Under the pieces are notes generated by a model. It was not told the DNA's origin, ran no database searches, and saw only the letters and a program-made list of their open reading frames with translations. Positions 1-7,280 of a stretch of DNA of 48,888 bases are shown piece by piece (the stretch's first letter is position 1; the number at the start of each line of letters is the position of its first letter). A program made the position numbers and the translations under genes. Location of the stretch: positions 1-48,888 of the forward strand of contig CAMDHM010000021.1 in assembly GCA_945898195.1 (NCBI GenBank), written 5' to 3'. The stretch is from Pseudobacteriovorax antillogorgiicola. GTDB taxonomy: Bacteria > Bdellovibrionota_B > Oligoflexia > Oligoflexales > RGVZ01.

Positions 1-120
1 GCAACAGACGTGATGAGTAAGCTAGCGGGGTGGTTTGAAGATTACAACGAACGAGCCCCGCACAAAGGACTTGGCATGAAGTCGCCAAGGGAATACATCA
101 GCTCAATAACCGCTGGCTAG
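1..120 (+). CDS. IS3-family transposase OrfB, C-terminal end (cut by window edge)
   Basis: Frame 1 is open from the window edge to a TAG at 118-120. The 39 residues include WFEDYNERAPHKGLG followed by MKSPREYI, the typical end of the DDE (rve) integrase core of IS3-family OrfB transposases. Downstream, 121-148 (starting ctgtccgg and ending ctactcca) looks like the terminal inverted repeat of such an element, so the insertion sequence probably ends near 148. Only the 3' end is visible, so I cannot tell whether the element is intact. Together with the second remnant near 1.9 kb it brackets the AbiE pair. Confidence 0.75.
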   Translation, partial: ATDVMSKLAGWFEDYNERAPHKGLGMKSPREYISSITAG

Positions 121-234
121 ACTGTCCGGTTTGACGGGGGCTACTCCACGCGAAAGCGTTGCCGGTAACGGCTGCAGAATAGATCGTGAAGTATGCTTCG
201 CGGCATGATCGCATACAGAGGAACGATCGGGGAA

Positions 235-1089
235 TTAACAGGCCTCAATCTTGGCAAAAGCCGCTTTAAAAAGTTCGATGCTCCAGGCATCCAGGCGATC
301 CTGATCTTTAATAAATGGTCTTACGTCACTTTTAAGCTCATCCATATTTATAGCCTCTACTTTGTTATTTAGGAGAACTCTCAGCATCGCGAGATCCATG
401 CTTTTTGGATCCGTCCAATTTCCAGATTGCCTCGTGCGACACTCTAAGTGTTCCAAATGTACTGGTATATTGCGCCCAACATACCACAACAGGTCATACC
501 AATCGCGCCCCTTTAAGTTTCTCACGCGTGGTCTGAATAAAAGCGCGTGCAACTTTCCGGCAAAAAGATCTGGCAACGCAAAAGTTTTGACAGAAAAAGG
601 AATGGGCTGAAAATGCTGTTTTGCCTCCGTTAGAAACCCCAAAGGAGGGTCAGTATCTACTTCGATTTTTATACGACACACTTTGTCCTTATGAGTTTTC
701 CACTGAGTGCCAAATTTCAACATATGGATCACAGTGTTGGCTTTTATGAACGCCGACTCTATCGTTGTGTCCAAAACTTTAGATTTTCGTTCAAAGACCG
801 TATCAATATCAAAACTCGCGAGTTCCGTTGTAATTGATTTTTCATATCTCTCTAGAGTGAAGTTTCGGTCGGACTTGAGCAGCGAGAAGTCAAGATCTTC
901 AGAAAACCGGTCCAAACCGTGCAAAATGCGCAGCGCCGTACCTCCATAAAACGCGGCATGTTCAAAAAACTTAGCGCGCCAAAGACCAAGTAAGGCAATT
1001 TCTTGAATGATCTCTCGCAGCGCGCGCTCTTGATCCTCAATACTTTTGCACTGATATTTCGCCAGCATACTCTTGATCGCGCTGTTCAT
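235..1089 (-). CDS. abiEii: AbiEii/AbiGii-type nucleotidyltransferase toxin
   Basis: 284 aa, near the usual size for the AbiEii family. Visible motifs: GGTALR at residues 49-54 and SEDLDFSL from residue 63, the GS-like and DxD metal-binding motifs of the DNA polymerase beta-type nucleotidyltransferase fold. The later KLHALLFR and KGRDWYDL segments are the family's conserved lysine and RD motifs. AbiEii is the toxin of type IV AbiE systems; family members act in phage abortive infection, and characterised homologues modify tRNA 3' ends. Its ATG overlaps the stop of the upstream antitoxin by one base (TAATG), implying translational coupling. All key motifs are intact, so it is likely functional. 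Confidence 0.88.
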   Translation of the reverse strand: MNSAIKSMLAKYQCKSIEDQERALREIIQEIALLGLWRAKFFEHAAFYGGTALRILHGLDRFSEDLDFSLLKSDRNFTLERYEKSITTELASFDIDTVFERKSKVLDTTIESAFIKANTVIHMLKFGTQWKTHKDKVCRIKIEVDTDPPLGFLTEAKQHFQPIPFSVKTFALPDLFAGKLHALLFRPRVRNLKGRDWYDLLWYVGRNIPVHLEHLECRTRQSGNWTDPKSMDLAMLRVLLNNKVEAINMDELKSDVRPFIKDQDRLDAWSIELFKAAFAKIEAC

Positions 1090-1712
1090 TATTTCAATTC
1101 CTTATTTAAAAGCGCCAAAGCTTGAATAATCGGCCGTCGAAATCGCCTTGCCAATTCCTGGAGATCCTTCGCGTTCAATTTACGAATGCTATCTTTTTCA
1201 ATTCGAAGGCTGCATTCCAAATATTCTAAAAGCTCAGTGGTGGAGCTAATATCTTTTTCGAAGATCGTATCCACTAGTGATTTTTCGGGAGTCGCTAAAA
1301 GATAGTTACGTTCGTTGGTTATGCTGAATGTCATAAAGCCAAATGCGTAGCGCTCCTGGGACAGATGTTTGTAATCAAAATGCCCAACCTCAGTCTTAAA
1401 AATTTTTGAAGGCTTCATGGACACGCTTGTTACGAGTGATACCCTCTCTGGGATCATTCCATGAATGGACAATGCGAATTCCCGCGAAATATACGAAGGT
1501 CCATAAATTAAATTTGCCAAAACGCCCTCTGAAAATGGCCCCCAGTCTTGGGGGTTTTTGACGTAGAGACCCTTTTTTACGCGGATGATCTCCTCGCTGC
1601 GCAATAACGCCTTAATTTTAGACCATGGTTGACTATAGATTTTTAGCAAGCTCATTAAGAGATTGTAGTCAAATTCGTTGGTTGCGACATTTTTGAGGCT
1701 AAATTTTTCCAT
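1089..1712 (-). CDS. abiEi: AbiEi-type antitoxin / transcriptional regulator
   Basis: 207 aa. The N-terminus resembles the winged-helix of AbiEi antitoxins, with the characteristic IIRVKKGLYVKNP wing and the GPSYISREFALSIHGMIPE segment that follows. The C-terminal half should be the antitoxin domain. It is the first gene of a two-gene unit, with AbiEii starting at its stop codon. AbiEi proteins repress their own promoter by binding repeats, and repeated sequences are present just upstream (1724-1795). By eye the gene is more AT-rich than its surroundings, consistent with horizontal transfer. Confidence 0.85.
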   Translation of the reverse strand: MEKFSLKNVATNEFDYNLLMSLLKIYSQPWSKIKALLRSEEIIRVKKGLYVKNPQDWGPFSEGVLANLIYGPSYISREFALSIHGMIPERVSLVTSVSMKPSKIFKTEVGHFDYKHLSQERYAFGFMTFSITNERNYLLATPEKSLVDTIFEKDISSTTELLEYLECSLRIEKDSIRKLNAKDLQELARRFRRPIIQALALLNKELK

Positions 1713-1723
1713 TAAATGATCTC

Positions 1724-1795
1724 AGTATCTGTAGTATTATTACATATACGACGTGATGAATAAAGTGAGTATCTGTATTTTTATTAAAGATACAG
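1724..1795 (-). promoter_or_regulatory. Repeated operator-like sites upstream of abiEi
   Basis: The 10-mer agtatctgta occurs exactly at 1724-1733 and 1768-1777. An inverted partner follows the second copy: CTGTAT at 1773-1778 faces ATACAG at 1790-1795 with an 11-base gap. The sites lie 12-83 bases upstream of the abiEi ATG, where AbiEi autorepression sites are expected. No promoter boxes were assigned. The repeats are seen directly; the binding role is inferred. Confidence 0.5.
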
Positions 1796-1864
1796 TGTGT
1801 TTTCGGACCTCCCCGTCATAAGCGAACGTCACTATGATCTTCCCCGCCTAAAAGGGACTCACTG

Positions 1865-2075
1865 TTAAGCACATTTCGATAGCAGTTGCCGCTCATAGCA
1901 TTCCGGTGTGACGTAACGAAGCGTCGAGTGAATTCGCTGCCGGTTATAAAACACCTCAATGTATTCAAAAATGCTGAATCTTGCTGCGGCACGCGTTTTA
2001 TACCGTGTCTGATATACCCATTCAACTTTCAGCGAATGAAAAAAACTTTCCATGACCGCGTTGTCCCTCCGGCAT
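1865..2075 (-). pseudogene. IS3-family OrfB transposase remnant (C-terminal part only)
   Basis: On the minus strand the reading frame gives RRDNAVMESFFHSLKVEWVY and, later, RIHSTLRYVTPECYERQ, diagnostic of the C-terminal end of IS3-family OrfB. Similarity fades upstream of the RRDNAV motif near 2075, so the rest of the transposase and OrfA are gone. Downstream of the stop, the plus-strand string tgatcttccccgcc at about 1835-1848 resembles a terminal repeat of this family, so the surviving end probably runs to 1835. It differs in sequence from the transposase fragment at the start of the window, so two different elements were involved. Confidence 0.8.
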
Positions 2076-2120
2076 CGGTTTTATTGTATTTTATTTCCGA
2101 GTCGGTTGCTGGCTATGCAC

Positions 2121-2175
2121 TGTGTTCGCTCATTAATTGACGCGCTGGTTAGTGTCGGCTCCCGTTAACTGAATT
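2121..2175 (+). repeat. Upstream copy of a gene-end repeat; probable remnant of a DUF1566 paralogue tail
   Basis: TGTGTTCG at 2121-2128 and GTTAACTGAATTT at 2163-2175 recur at 2864-2871 and 2892-2904, where the first string encodes the last residues (CVR) of the DUF1566-like gene. Just upstream, 2100-2130 reads as SVAGYALC and then appears frameshifted, resembling a worn C-terminus of the same family. The copies differ in internal spacing, so this is an old duplication rather than a fresh direct repeat. Confidence 0.4.
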
Positions 2176-2326
2176 TCAAACTTTCTTGTCGTTTTCTTCG
2201 CCATTAAGTTAAAACCCCTCGGATGTGGTAATAGTCGTTTAATGATAGAATCTGCTTCAGGCGTTGATCCTCGTGAGCGCCATGTTGGTGCAACGATGGA
2301 AAAGACACTTGAAGGAGTTCTTGTTT

Positions 2327-2875
2327 ATGAAGCTGTCATTTTTAGCCGCCACCACCATCTCACTTGCCGCATTGGTATCTTCCTGCGGAAGTTCAAACGC
2401 ACAAGCTTCCTCCGAATTGCAAGTTAGCAGTAACTCCAAGTGGAAGGACGTAACAACGACTGACGGCACGGCGCGATCAACATGCGAAAATACTCCCGCC
2501 AATTGTACGAAGAAAGACATGAAAACCGGGAATTGGTGGAGCCAGAGATTGCCGGAACTAAAAAACTGGGGATTGCCGGAACTAAAAAACTGGGAGGAGG
2601 CGCTAGTTGCGTGCGCCAATTTAACCCACAATGGCCAAAAAGCGGGGGATTGGCGTTTGCCTACGAAAGATGAGCTTGAGACGGCCAGCGCAAATGGGAT
2701 CTTAAGTGCTGCAAGTGCCGACTGGATCCCGGTAGATGAAATGCAATATTATTATTTTTGGTCGGTTTCCTCTCACTCGCTCTATATCAATTACGCGTGG
2801 CTCGTGAATTTGGGGCTCGGTAACGCGTGGTTCACCGATAAGTGGGCATACTCCGCCGTTGTTTGTGTTCGTTAG
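2327..2875 (+). CDS. Lcl C-terminal (DUF1566)-like lipoprotein
   Basis: 182 aa from ATG 2327, chosen because GAAGGAG lies 9 bases upstream; a longer reading is possible but lacks a ribosome-binding site. The N-terminus MKLSFLAATTISLAALVSSC is a lipoprotein signal with the cysteine in a lipobox-like LVSSC, so the product is probably membrane-anchored. The body has the hallmark DUF1566 pattern: NWEEALVACANL, then DWRLPTKDEL, FWSVSS and a terminal AVVCVR. Family members are secreted proteins of unclear function, often present in many copies in Bdellovibrio-like and deltaproteobacterial genomes. An in-frame 24-bp duplication repeats LPELKNW. Confidence 0.72.
   Translation: MKLSFLAATTISLAALVSSCGSSNAQASSELQVSSNSKWKDVTTTDGTARSTCENTPANCTKKDMKTGNWWSQRLPELKNWGLPELKNWEEALVACANLTHNGQKAGDWRLPTKDELETASANGILSAASADWIPVDEMQYYYFWSVSSHSLYINYAWLVNLGLGNAWFTDKWAYSAVVCVR
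2547..2594 (+). repeat. Perfect 24-bp tandem duplication inside the DUF1566-like gene
   Basis: Positions 2547-2570 and 2571-2594 are identical 24-mers starting gattgccgga. The duplication is in frame and doubles LPELKNWG/E just before the conserved NWEEAL motif. The lack of any mismatch suggests it is recent. Confidence 0.95.
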
Positions 2876-2904
2876 TTAGAGTGTCTTCCCTCGTTAACTG
2901 AATT
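2864..2904 (+). repeat. Downstream copy of the gene-end repeat
   Basis: TGTGTTCG at 2864-2871 (end of the DUF1566-like gene) followed by GTTAACTGAATTT at 2892-2904. It matches the arrangement at 2121-2175. The intervening bases are partly alike (TTAG then GTGTC in both). Confidence 0.45.
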
Positions 2905-3060
2905 TAAATTTAGTTTTCCCTTTTCCAGGGAGTGCGATCGGCGCCGACGGTGGCAGACAGCGTTGCGTGAGATGTTTTCCGTATAAATTGCAGAAAATAA
3001 ACTTCCGGCTTGCCGACCTCTCCAAGGAGTTTCGGCTTTGCAACGGCGGGCACGGGTTTT

Positions 3061-4836
3061 TCAAAGCATCAAAACGGCCTTGATCCGGCGCACGCCACGT
3101 GAGGAAGCCTCTTCTTTTTGAATTTTAAATTGGCCGAGTTCCCGGGTGTTGCGAACGTGAGGGCCGCCGCAGATTTCTGTCGAAAAATCGCCGATGAAGT
3201 AAACGTTAATCCGGTCAGCATAGCGGTCTTCGAAAAGTCCAATGGCACCGCGGGCCTTGGCCTGTTCAACGGTCATGTTTTCCAGGTGCACTTCATGGGA
3301 TTTGACGATGGCGTCGTTGACTAGTTTTTCAACGGCTTCAACCTGCTCTTTGGTCATCTTCTCTGGATGAGAAAAATCAAAACGAAGGCGCTCCGGGGTG
3401 ATGTTACTACCCTTTTGCTCGACGTGTGGGCCGAGGACGCGGCGCAGCGCTTCGTGCAGCAAGTGGGTGGCCGTGTGCAGGCGCGTGGTCTCTTCGGAAG
3501 AGTCGGCCAGGCCGCCTTTAAAGAGTTTTTCACCCGCCATACGGGATTTTGCCTGATGCTCGGCGTAGGCCTTTTCATAAGCCTCGGCGTCAACGCTTAG
3601 GCCGCGTTCGTGGGCGATTTCCTGGGTAACTTCCAGTGGAAATCCGTAGGTCTCAAACATGAAAAAAGCTAGCTGGCCTGAAATTACCGTCTCACCGGCG
3701 GCAAGTCGCGCCAGTTCTTTTTCAAGGTGCTTGAGGCCTTGACCCAAGGCCTTGGCGAATTTTTGTTCTTCATCGCGAATCTCATGCAGGATGGAATTGC
3801 GTTTTTTGAGGAGGTCTTCGTAATGCGATGAATAGACGTTGATGAAACTATCGACGATGGCGTCGATGTAAGGCGGCTCCAGATTGACCTGATTGGCCAG
3901 ACGGAACGCGCGGCGTAGGACGCGGCGCACAATGTAACCGGCACCGACATTGGATGGGGTCACGCCGTCTGAAATTGCAAAAAGAGCTGCCTGCAAATGG
4001 TCGGCCACGATGCGTTGGGATTTTTCCGAAAGCCCCGGCGCGGTTTGTTTTAAATAAGTCATCGCCTTGGAGTAGATGTCGGACTCATAAACACTGCTGG
4101 CGCCACTCATGATTGAGGCGACGCGCAAAAGGCCCATGCCGAAATCTACGTTTGGTTGAGGCAGTTTGGTGAACGTGCCGTCGGCGTGCTTGTTATATTC
4201 CATGAAGACGTTGTTGCAGATCTCGACGTAGCGCCCGCAGCTGCAAGCGGGCGAACATTTCGGGTCGTTCTTCGTGCAGTAATCGCGCGTGATGAAAAAG
4301 GTTTCCGAGTCGGGACCGCAGGGGCCGGAGTTGCCCACAGGTCCCCAGAAGTTATCTGTTCGGCCAAGGCGGAAAATTCGGTCGGTTGGATATCCGATGT
4401 CGCGCCAAACTTCATAGCTGGTTTCGTCGGCTGGCGTATTTTCATCGCCACCAAAAACCGTAACCGCCAGGCGATTTTGGTCAAATCCAAGCTCTTGCGT
4501 AATGAACTCGTGTGTCCAACTTATGGCTTCTTTTTTGAAATAGTTGCCCAAGCTCCAATTGCCTAGCATTTCAAAAAAAGTGCAGTGCCAGTCGTCACCG
4601 ACTTCATCGATGTCTTGGGTGCGGACGCATTTCTGAGAATTGACGAGCCGCTTGCCCAGCGGATGGGGCGCCCCCATCAGATAGGGCACCAACGGATGCA
4701 TCCCCGCCGTGGTGAAAAGAACCGTTGGGTCGTTTTCAGGCTGCAACGATGCGGATGCAATCTGGGAGTGCTCGCGGGCCTTGTAAAAATCCAGATATTT
4801 TTTTCTGATCGATGCCGCAGTCACAGTGCTCTTCAT
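3061..4836 (-). CDS. alaS: Alanyl-tRNA synthetase, short form lacking the C-Ala domain
   Basis: 591 aa, whereas most bacterial AlaRS are around 870 aa. Charges tRNA-Ala in the cytosol. The catalytic core is intact: TTAGMHPLVPYLMG, KCVRTQDIDEVG, FEMLGNWSLG, and GPCGPDSE near residue 171. The editing domain is present, with metal-ligand motifs HTATH (454-458) and CGGPH (556-560). The protein stops shortly after the editing domain, so the coiled coil and C-Ala (DHHA1) region are absent; short forms of this kind are known in spirochaetes. Residues 187-207 hold five cysteines in a small insertion, a possible metal site. It ends cleanly with no downstream remnant, so this is natural rather than a frameshift. 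Confidence 0.93.
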   Translation of the reverse strand: MKSTVTAASIRKKYLDFYKAREHSQIASASLQPENDPTVLFTTAGMHPLVPYLMGAPHPLGKRLVNSQKCVRTQDIDEVGDDWHCTFFEMLGNWSLGNYFKKEAISWTHEFITQELGFDQNRLAVTVFGGDENTPADETSYEVWRDIGYPTDRIFRLGRTDNFWGPVGNSGPCGPDSETFFITRDYCTKNDPKCSPACSCGRYVEICNNVFMEYNKHADGTFTKLPQPNVDFGMGLLRVASIMSGASSVYESDIYSKAMTYLKQTAPGLSEKSQRIVADHLQAALFAISDGVTPSNVGAGYIVRRVLRRAFRLANQVNLEPPYIDAIVDSFINVYSSHYEDLLKKRNSILHEIRDEEQKFAKALGQGLKHLEKELARLAAGETVISGQLAFFMFETYGFPLEVTQEIAHERGLSVDAEAYEKAYAEHQAKSRMAGEKLFKGGLADSSEETTRLHTATHLLHEALRRVLGPHVEQKGSNITPERLRFDFSHPEKMTKEQVEAVEKLVNDAIVKSHEVHLENMTVEQAKARGAIGLFEDRYADRINVYFIGDFSTEICGGPHVRNTRELGQFKIQKEEASSRGVRRIKAVLML

Positions 4837-4887
4837 GGCTGGAAACCTCTTTTATTCACGCACGAAATGACCCGGGACAGCCGGGAT

Positions 4888-4929
4888 AAAAAAAGCCACC
4901 CTTCGGATAACCTCCGGGGGTGGCTTTTT
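4888..4929 (-). terminator. Intrinsic terminator between the FKBP gene and alaS
   Basis: GCCACCC at 4895-4901 pairs with GGGTGGC at 4918-4924. The stem is flanked by an A-run (4888-4894) and a T-run (4925-4929), so it can work on either strand. It lies after the stop of the FKBP gene and before the alaS start, and most likely ends the FKBP transcript. Confidence 0.85.
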
Positions 4930-4962
4930 GCAAGTAAAACGTCCTGCTCGTTTTTTGTCGGT

Positions 4963-5475
4963 CTACTCGACCTTGAGCAGTTCAACTTCAAACAACAGCT
5001 TGGCGTTCGGCGGAATAACGCCTCCGACACCCTTTTCGCCGTAACCCAACTGCGGTGGAATGATCAGTTTGCGCTTGCCGCCGACTTTCATTCCCTTGAC
5101 GCCTTGGTCCCAACCGGCAATCACTTGACCCTGGCCAAGTGTGAATGAAAACGGTACGTTACGGTCGAGTGAGCTGTCAAACTTGGTGCCATTTTCAAGG
5201 GTTCCGGTGTAGTGAACCGTGACGCGTTTGCCGTCGGCAGCATCGGCCCCACTGCCTGGTGTGATTTCAATGATTTCCAATTGTCCAATCCCCGCCGTTG
5301 CTGGTTGACCAGATGATGCCTGTCCACCCCCAACCGTATCGGCGGGAGACTGACCCTGTTGAGTGCTTGCGTTGTCGCCGGTTTTTGAGCATTTGGTGCA
5401 AGCGGTTATGCTTGATAGTGCCCAAACACCCGAAGCGGCAAATACGACGACCCCGATGCGTTTTGTTAGTTTCAT
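4963..5475 (-). CDS. FKBP-type peptidyl-prolyl isomerase lipoprotein
   Basis: 170 aa from the ATG at 5475, preceded by AAAGGAG; upstream in-frame codons lack such a site. The N-terminus [20 protein letters not shown] runs into SSITAC, a lipoprotein signal, followed by a Ser/Gly/Gln-rich linker of about 40 residues. The FKBP domain follows: [37 protein letters not shown] and the [11 protein letters not shown] and [14 protein letters not shown] motifs, all conserved. It should catalyse proline isomerisation in the periplasm while anchored to a membrane. It is monocistronic, with a terminator just downstream. Confidence 0.9.
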   Translation of the reverse strand: MKLTKRIGVVVFAASGVWALSSITACTKCSKTGDNASTQQGQSPADTVGGGQASSGQPATAGIGQLEIIEITPGSGADAADGKRVTVHYTGTLENGTKFDSSLDRNVPFSFTLGQGQVIAGWDQGVKGMKVGGKRKLIIPPQLGYGEKGVGGVIPPNAKLLFEVELLKVE

Positions 5476-5508
5476 CCTGTTGCTCCTTTGTTTAAGGATT
5501 TCAATATC

Positions 5509-6429
5509 ATGCTGGATAAAATTGCTCAATGCAACGGTCTGTTTGATCCTCGTGTTTCCGGTGGGTCTGTCCTTGTCCACGGCGGAGCAGGCAGTCAAGA
5601 CCCCCGTGGAAGCGCCCATACAGAGGCATCAAAGTTGATCGAAGGGATTGCGGCGCGTGGCGCCAAAGCCTTGGACGGCGGGGCTTCTGGCCTTGATGTG
5701 GTAAAGCAGTGTCTTTTTGAACTGGAGTCCACGCCGTGTTTCAACGCGGGACTCGGTGCCGCCCTGCAGTCCGATGGCCAGGCCCGTTTGACGGCGGCTG
5801 TCATGAGCGGTCCCGGGCAAATCTTTTCCGGCGTGATGGGTCTTGAAGGCGCCATTCACCCGAGTGTTCTCGCCCTGATGCTTCAAGGCAAATCAACGCG
5901 TGTGGTCTGTCCCCCGGGTACCGCTGAATTGGCCAAAACTGCTGGACTGCCGCACCAGTCGCCAATCACGCCGGAGCGTCTCGTCCGGTGGGAACAGGCA
6001 AAAAAAGATCAGAAGCCTCATGATTTTGACACGGTTGGTTGTGTGGTGATGACGGCGAGCGGAGACCTTTTTTGCGGGACTAGCACCGGCGGTCGTGGTT
6101 TTGAAAGCCCCGGTCGGGTCAGCGATGCGGCAACGGTGGCGGGAACTTACGCTTCAAAATATGCAGCGGTTTCTACAACGGGGATCGGCGAAGAAATTGT
6201 TGATGATGGCCTTGCCATACGTATCGAGGCGCGGGTTCGTGACGGGGCAACGCTGGAGAGTTCCACCGGGAAATGTTTCGACGAGGCCAAATCCCGTCAG
6301 CGCGGTTACGGATGGATCGCCTTAGCATCCGACGGTGCTTGGAATATTTCGTGGACCACCGAGGCCATGACCTTTGCCGGTGCCACGGCCCGCAGTGGTT
6401 TATTCATATCGAGTCAGAGCTTTCGGTAA
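5509..6429 (+). CDS. Isoaspartyl peptidase / plant-type L-asparaginase (Ntn hydrolase)
   Basis: 306 aa from ATG 5509, with AAGGA 10 bases upstream; an upstream TTG at 5488 is in frame but less likely. Motifs match the Ntn-hydrolase asparaginase family: VHGGAG near the N-terminus, [14 protein letters not shown] and the autoprocessing site [10 protein letters not shown], where the threonine (about residue 175) would become the nucleophile after self-cleavage. TSTGGRGFE is the substrate loop. Expected reaction: hydrolysis of isoaspartyl dipeptides and/or asparagine. No export signal is visible, so it is probably cytoplasmic. Its last 16 bases overlap the 3' end of the convergent barrel gene. Confidence 0.85.
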   Translation: MLDKIAQCNGLFDPRVSGGSVLVHGGAGSQDPRGSAHTEASKLIEGIAARGAKALDGGASGLDVVKQCLFELESTPCFNAGLGAALQSDGQARLTAAVMSGPGQIFSGVMGLEGAIHPSVLALMLQGKSTRVVCPPGTAELAKTAGLPHQSPITPERLVRWEQAKKDQKPHDFDTVGCVVMTASGDLFCGTSTGGRGFESPGRVSDAATVAGTYASKYAAVSTTGIGEEIVDDGLAIRIEARVRDGATLESSTGKCFDEAKSRQRGYGWIALASDGAWNISWTTEAMTFAGATARSGLFISSQSFR

Positions 6430-7280
6430 CCGCCAACCCACAGCTGAGTTCTGCGAATGTCGGGGGCTGCAATGGCGGCGAATCCAGCAAAGCCCGGCGC
6501 AGGCTGCGCGATAGCCCCATTGGACTGGTTTATAAATCCCATCCGCCCAATCAAACCGTATTGTGGGCTCAGTGACAGCCGCCCATCCAAGAAAAATTCT
6601 GCGTAGCGCTCTAACGAACCACCGCGACAAAATATAGTTAGCCCAAGGCAAGATGCGGTGACGGTGGCCCCGATACGGCTGTCGCCCAAGGAGCGCGTCA
6701 AAGAAATTCCCCCGGAAGATCCAAGTCGCTTGTCGGAGTGTCCAGCCATCTCGCGTTGGACCCGCTGATAAGACAAATTCAATTGCCAATCAGAGGGATA
6801 AGAAACCAACGCGCCAATTCGATAAAATTGGTAGAGCGAGGACGCTTCATCGTTGGAACCTGCCCGATAAGAACTTTCCGTGAACCCCGTGTACAAACTC
6901 GTGAAGAAACGTGGAATTCGCCGGGTGACATCGCCCAGTATCAATCCTGTTGGTCTAAGTTTTGGGTCATTGCCTGCGCCACCACCTCCGCTCAACGACC
7001 AGTCGCCAACGCTGCGAATCCCTGCAAACTCACCATACGTGGCCTGCTGACCATGATCGTTATTAAACGCGTCGATAAATCCCCAAAATCCAAATTCCCC
7101 TTCTGAAAAATTTCCGCCGAGGCGAAGGGCTTGAAAGTCATCGCCAAATGCCTCAACGGTTCTCTGGTGGAACAAAATTCCGCTAACTTCGATGGCAGCC
7201 CCGTGGCTGACCCCGACGGAGCCAACCACGGATAAGCTGAACATAATCGCCCAAATAATTCGCAACGGTACCTTCATCAT
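6414..7280 (-). CDS. Predicted outer-membrane beta-barrel protein of the exopolysaccharide locus
   Basis: 288 aa from ATG 7280, chosen because this ATG overlaps the stop of the upstream GH114 gene (ATGA), which implies translational coupling. The N-terminus MMKVPLRIIWAIMFSLSVVG and the following residues up to SHGA form a Sec signal. The rest is rich in short amphipathic segments with alternating hydrophobics and aromatic ends (LNLSYQRVQREM, YGLIGRMGFINQ), ending [13 protein letters not shown], which suggests a small outer-membrane barrel. I recognise no family. Coupling to GH114 suggests a role in export or surface handling of the polysaccharide, perhaps replacing a PelB-type porin. Confidence 0.6.
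   Translation of the reverse strand: MMKVPLRIIWAIMFSLSVVGSVGVSHGAAIEVSGILFHQRTVEAFGDDFQALRLGGNFSEGEFGFWGFIDAFNNDHGQQATYGEFAGIRSVGDWSLSGGGGAGNDPKLRPTGLILGDVTRRIPRFFTSLYTGFTESSYRAGSNDEASSLYQFYRIGALVSYPSDWQLNLSYQRVQREMAGHSDKRLGSSGGISLTRSLGDSRIGATVTASCLGLTIFCRGGSLERYAEFFLDGRLSLSPQYGLIGRMGFINQSNGAIAQPAPGFAGFAAIAAPDIRRTQLWVGGYRKL

Noticed and set aside
2121..2904. Possible integron cassette or attC pair around the DUF1566-like gene
   Set aside because: The paired GTTAAC-containing strings lack the attC hairpin layout and coincide with gene ends; a paralogue remnant explains them better.
4156..4566. 136-codon plus-strand open frame inside alaS
   Set aside because: It is antisense to conserved alaS codons, has no ribosome-binding site and no recognisable protein features.
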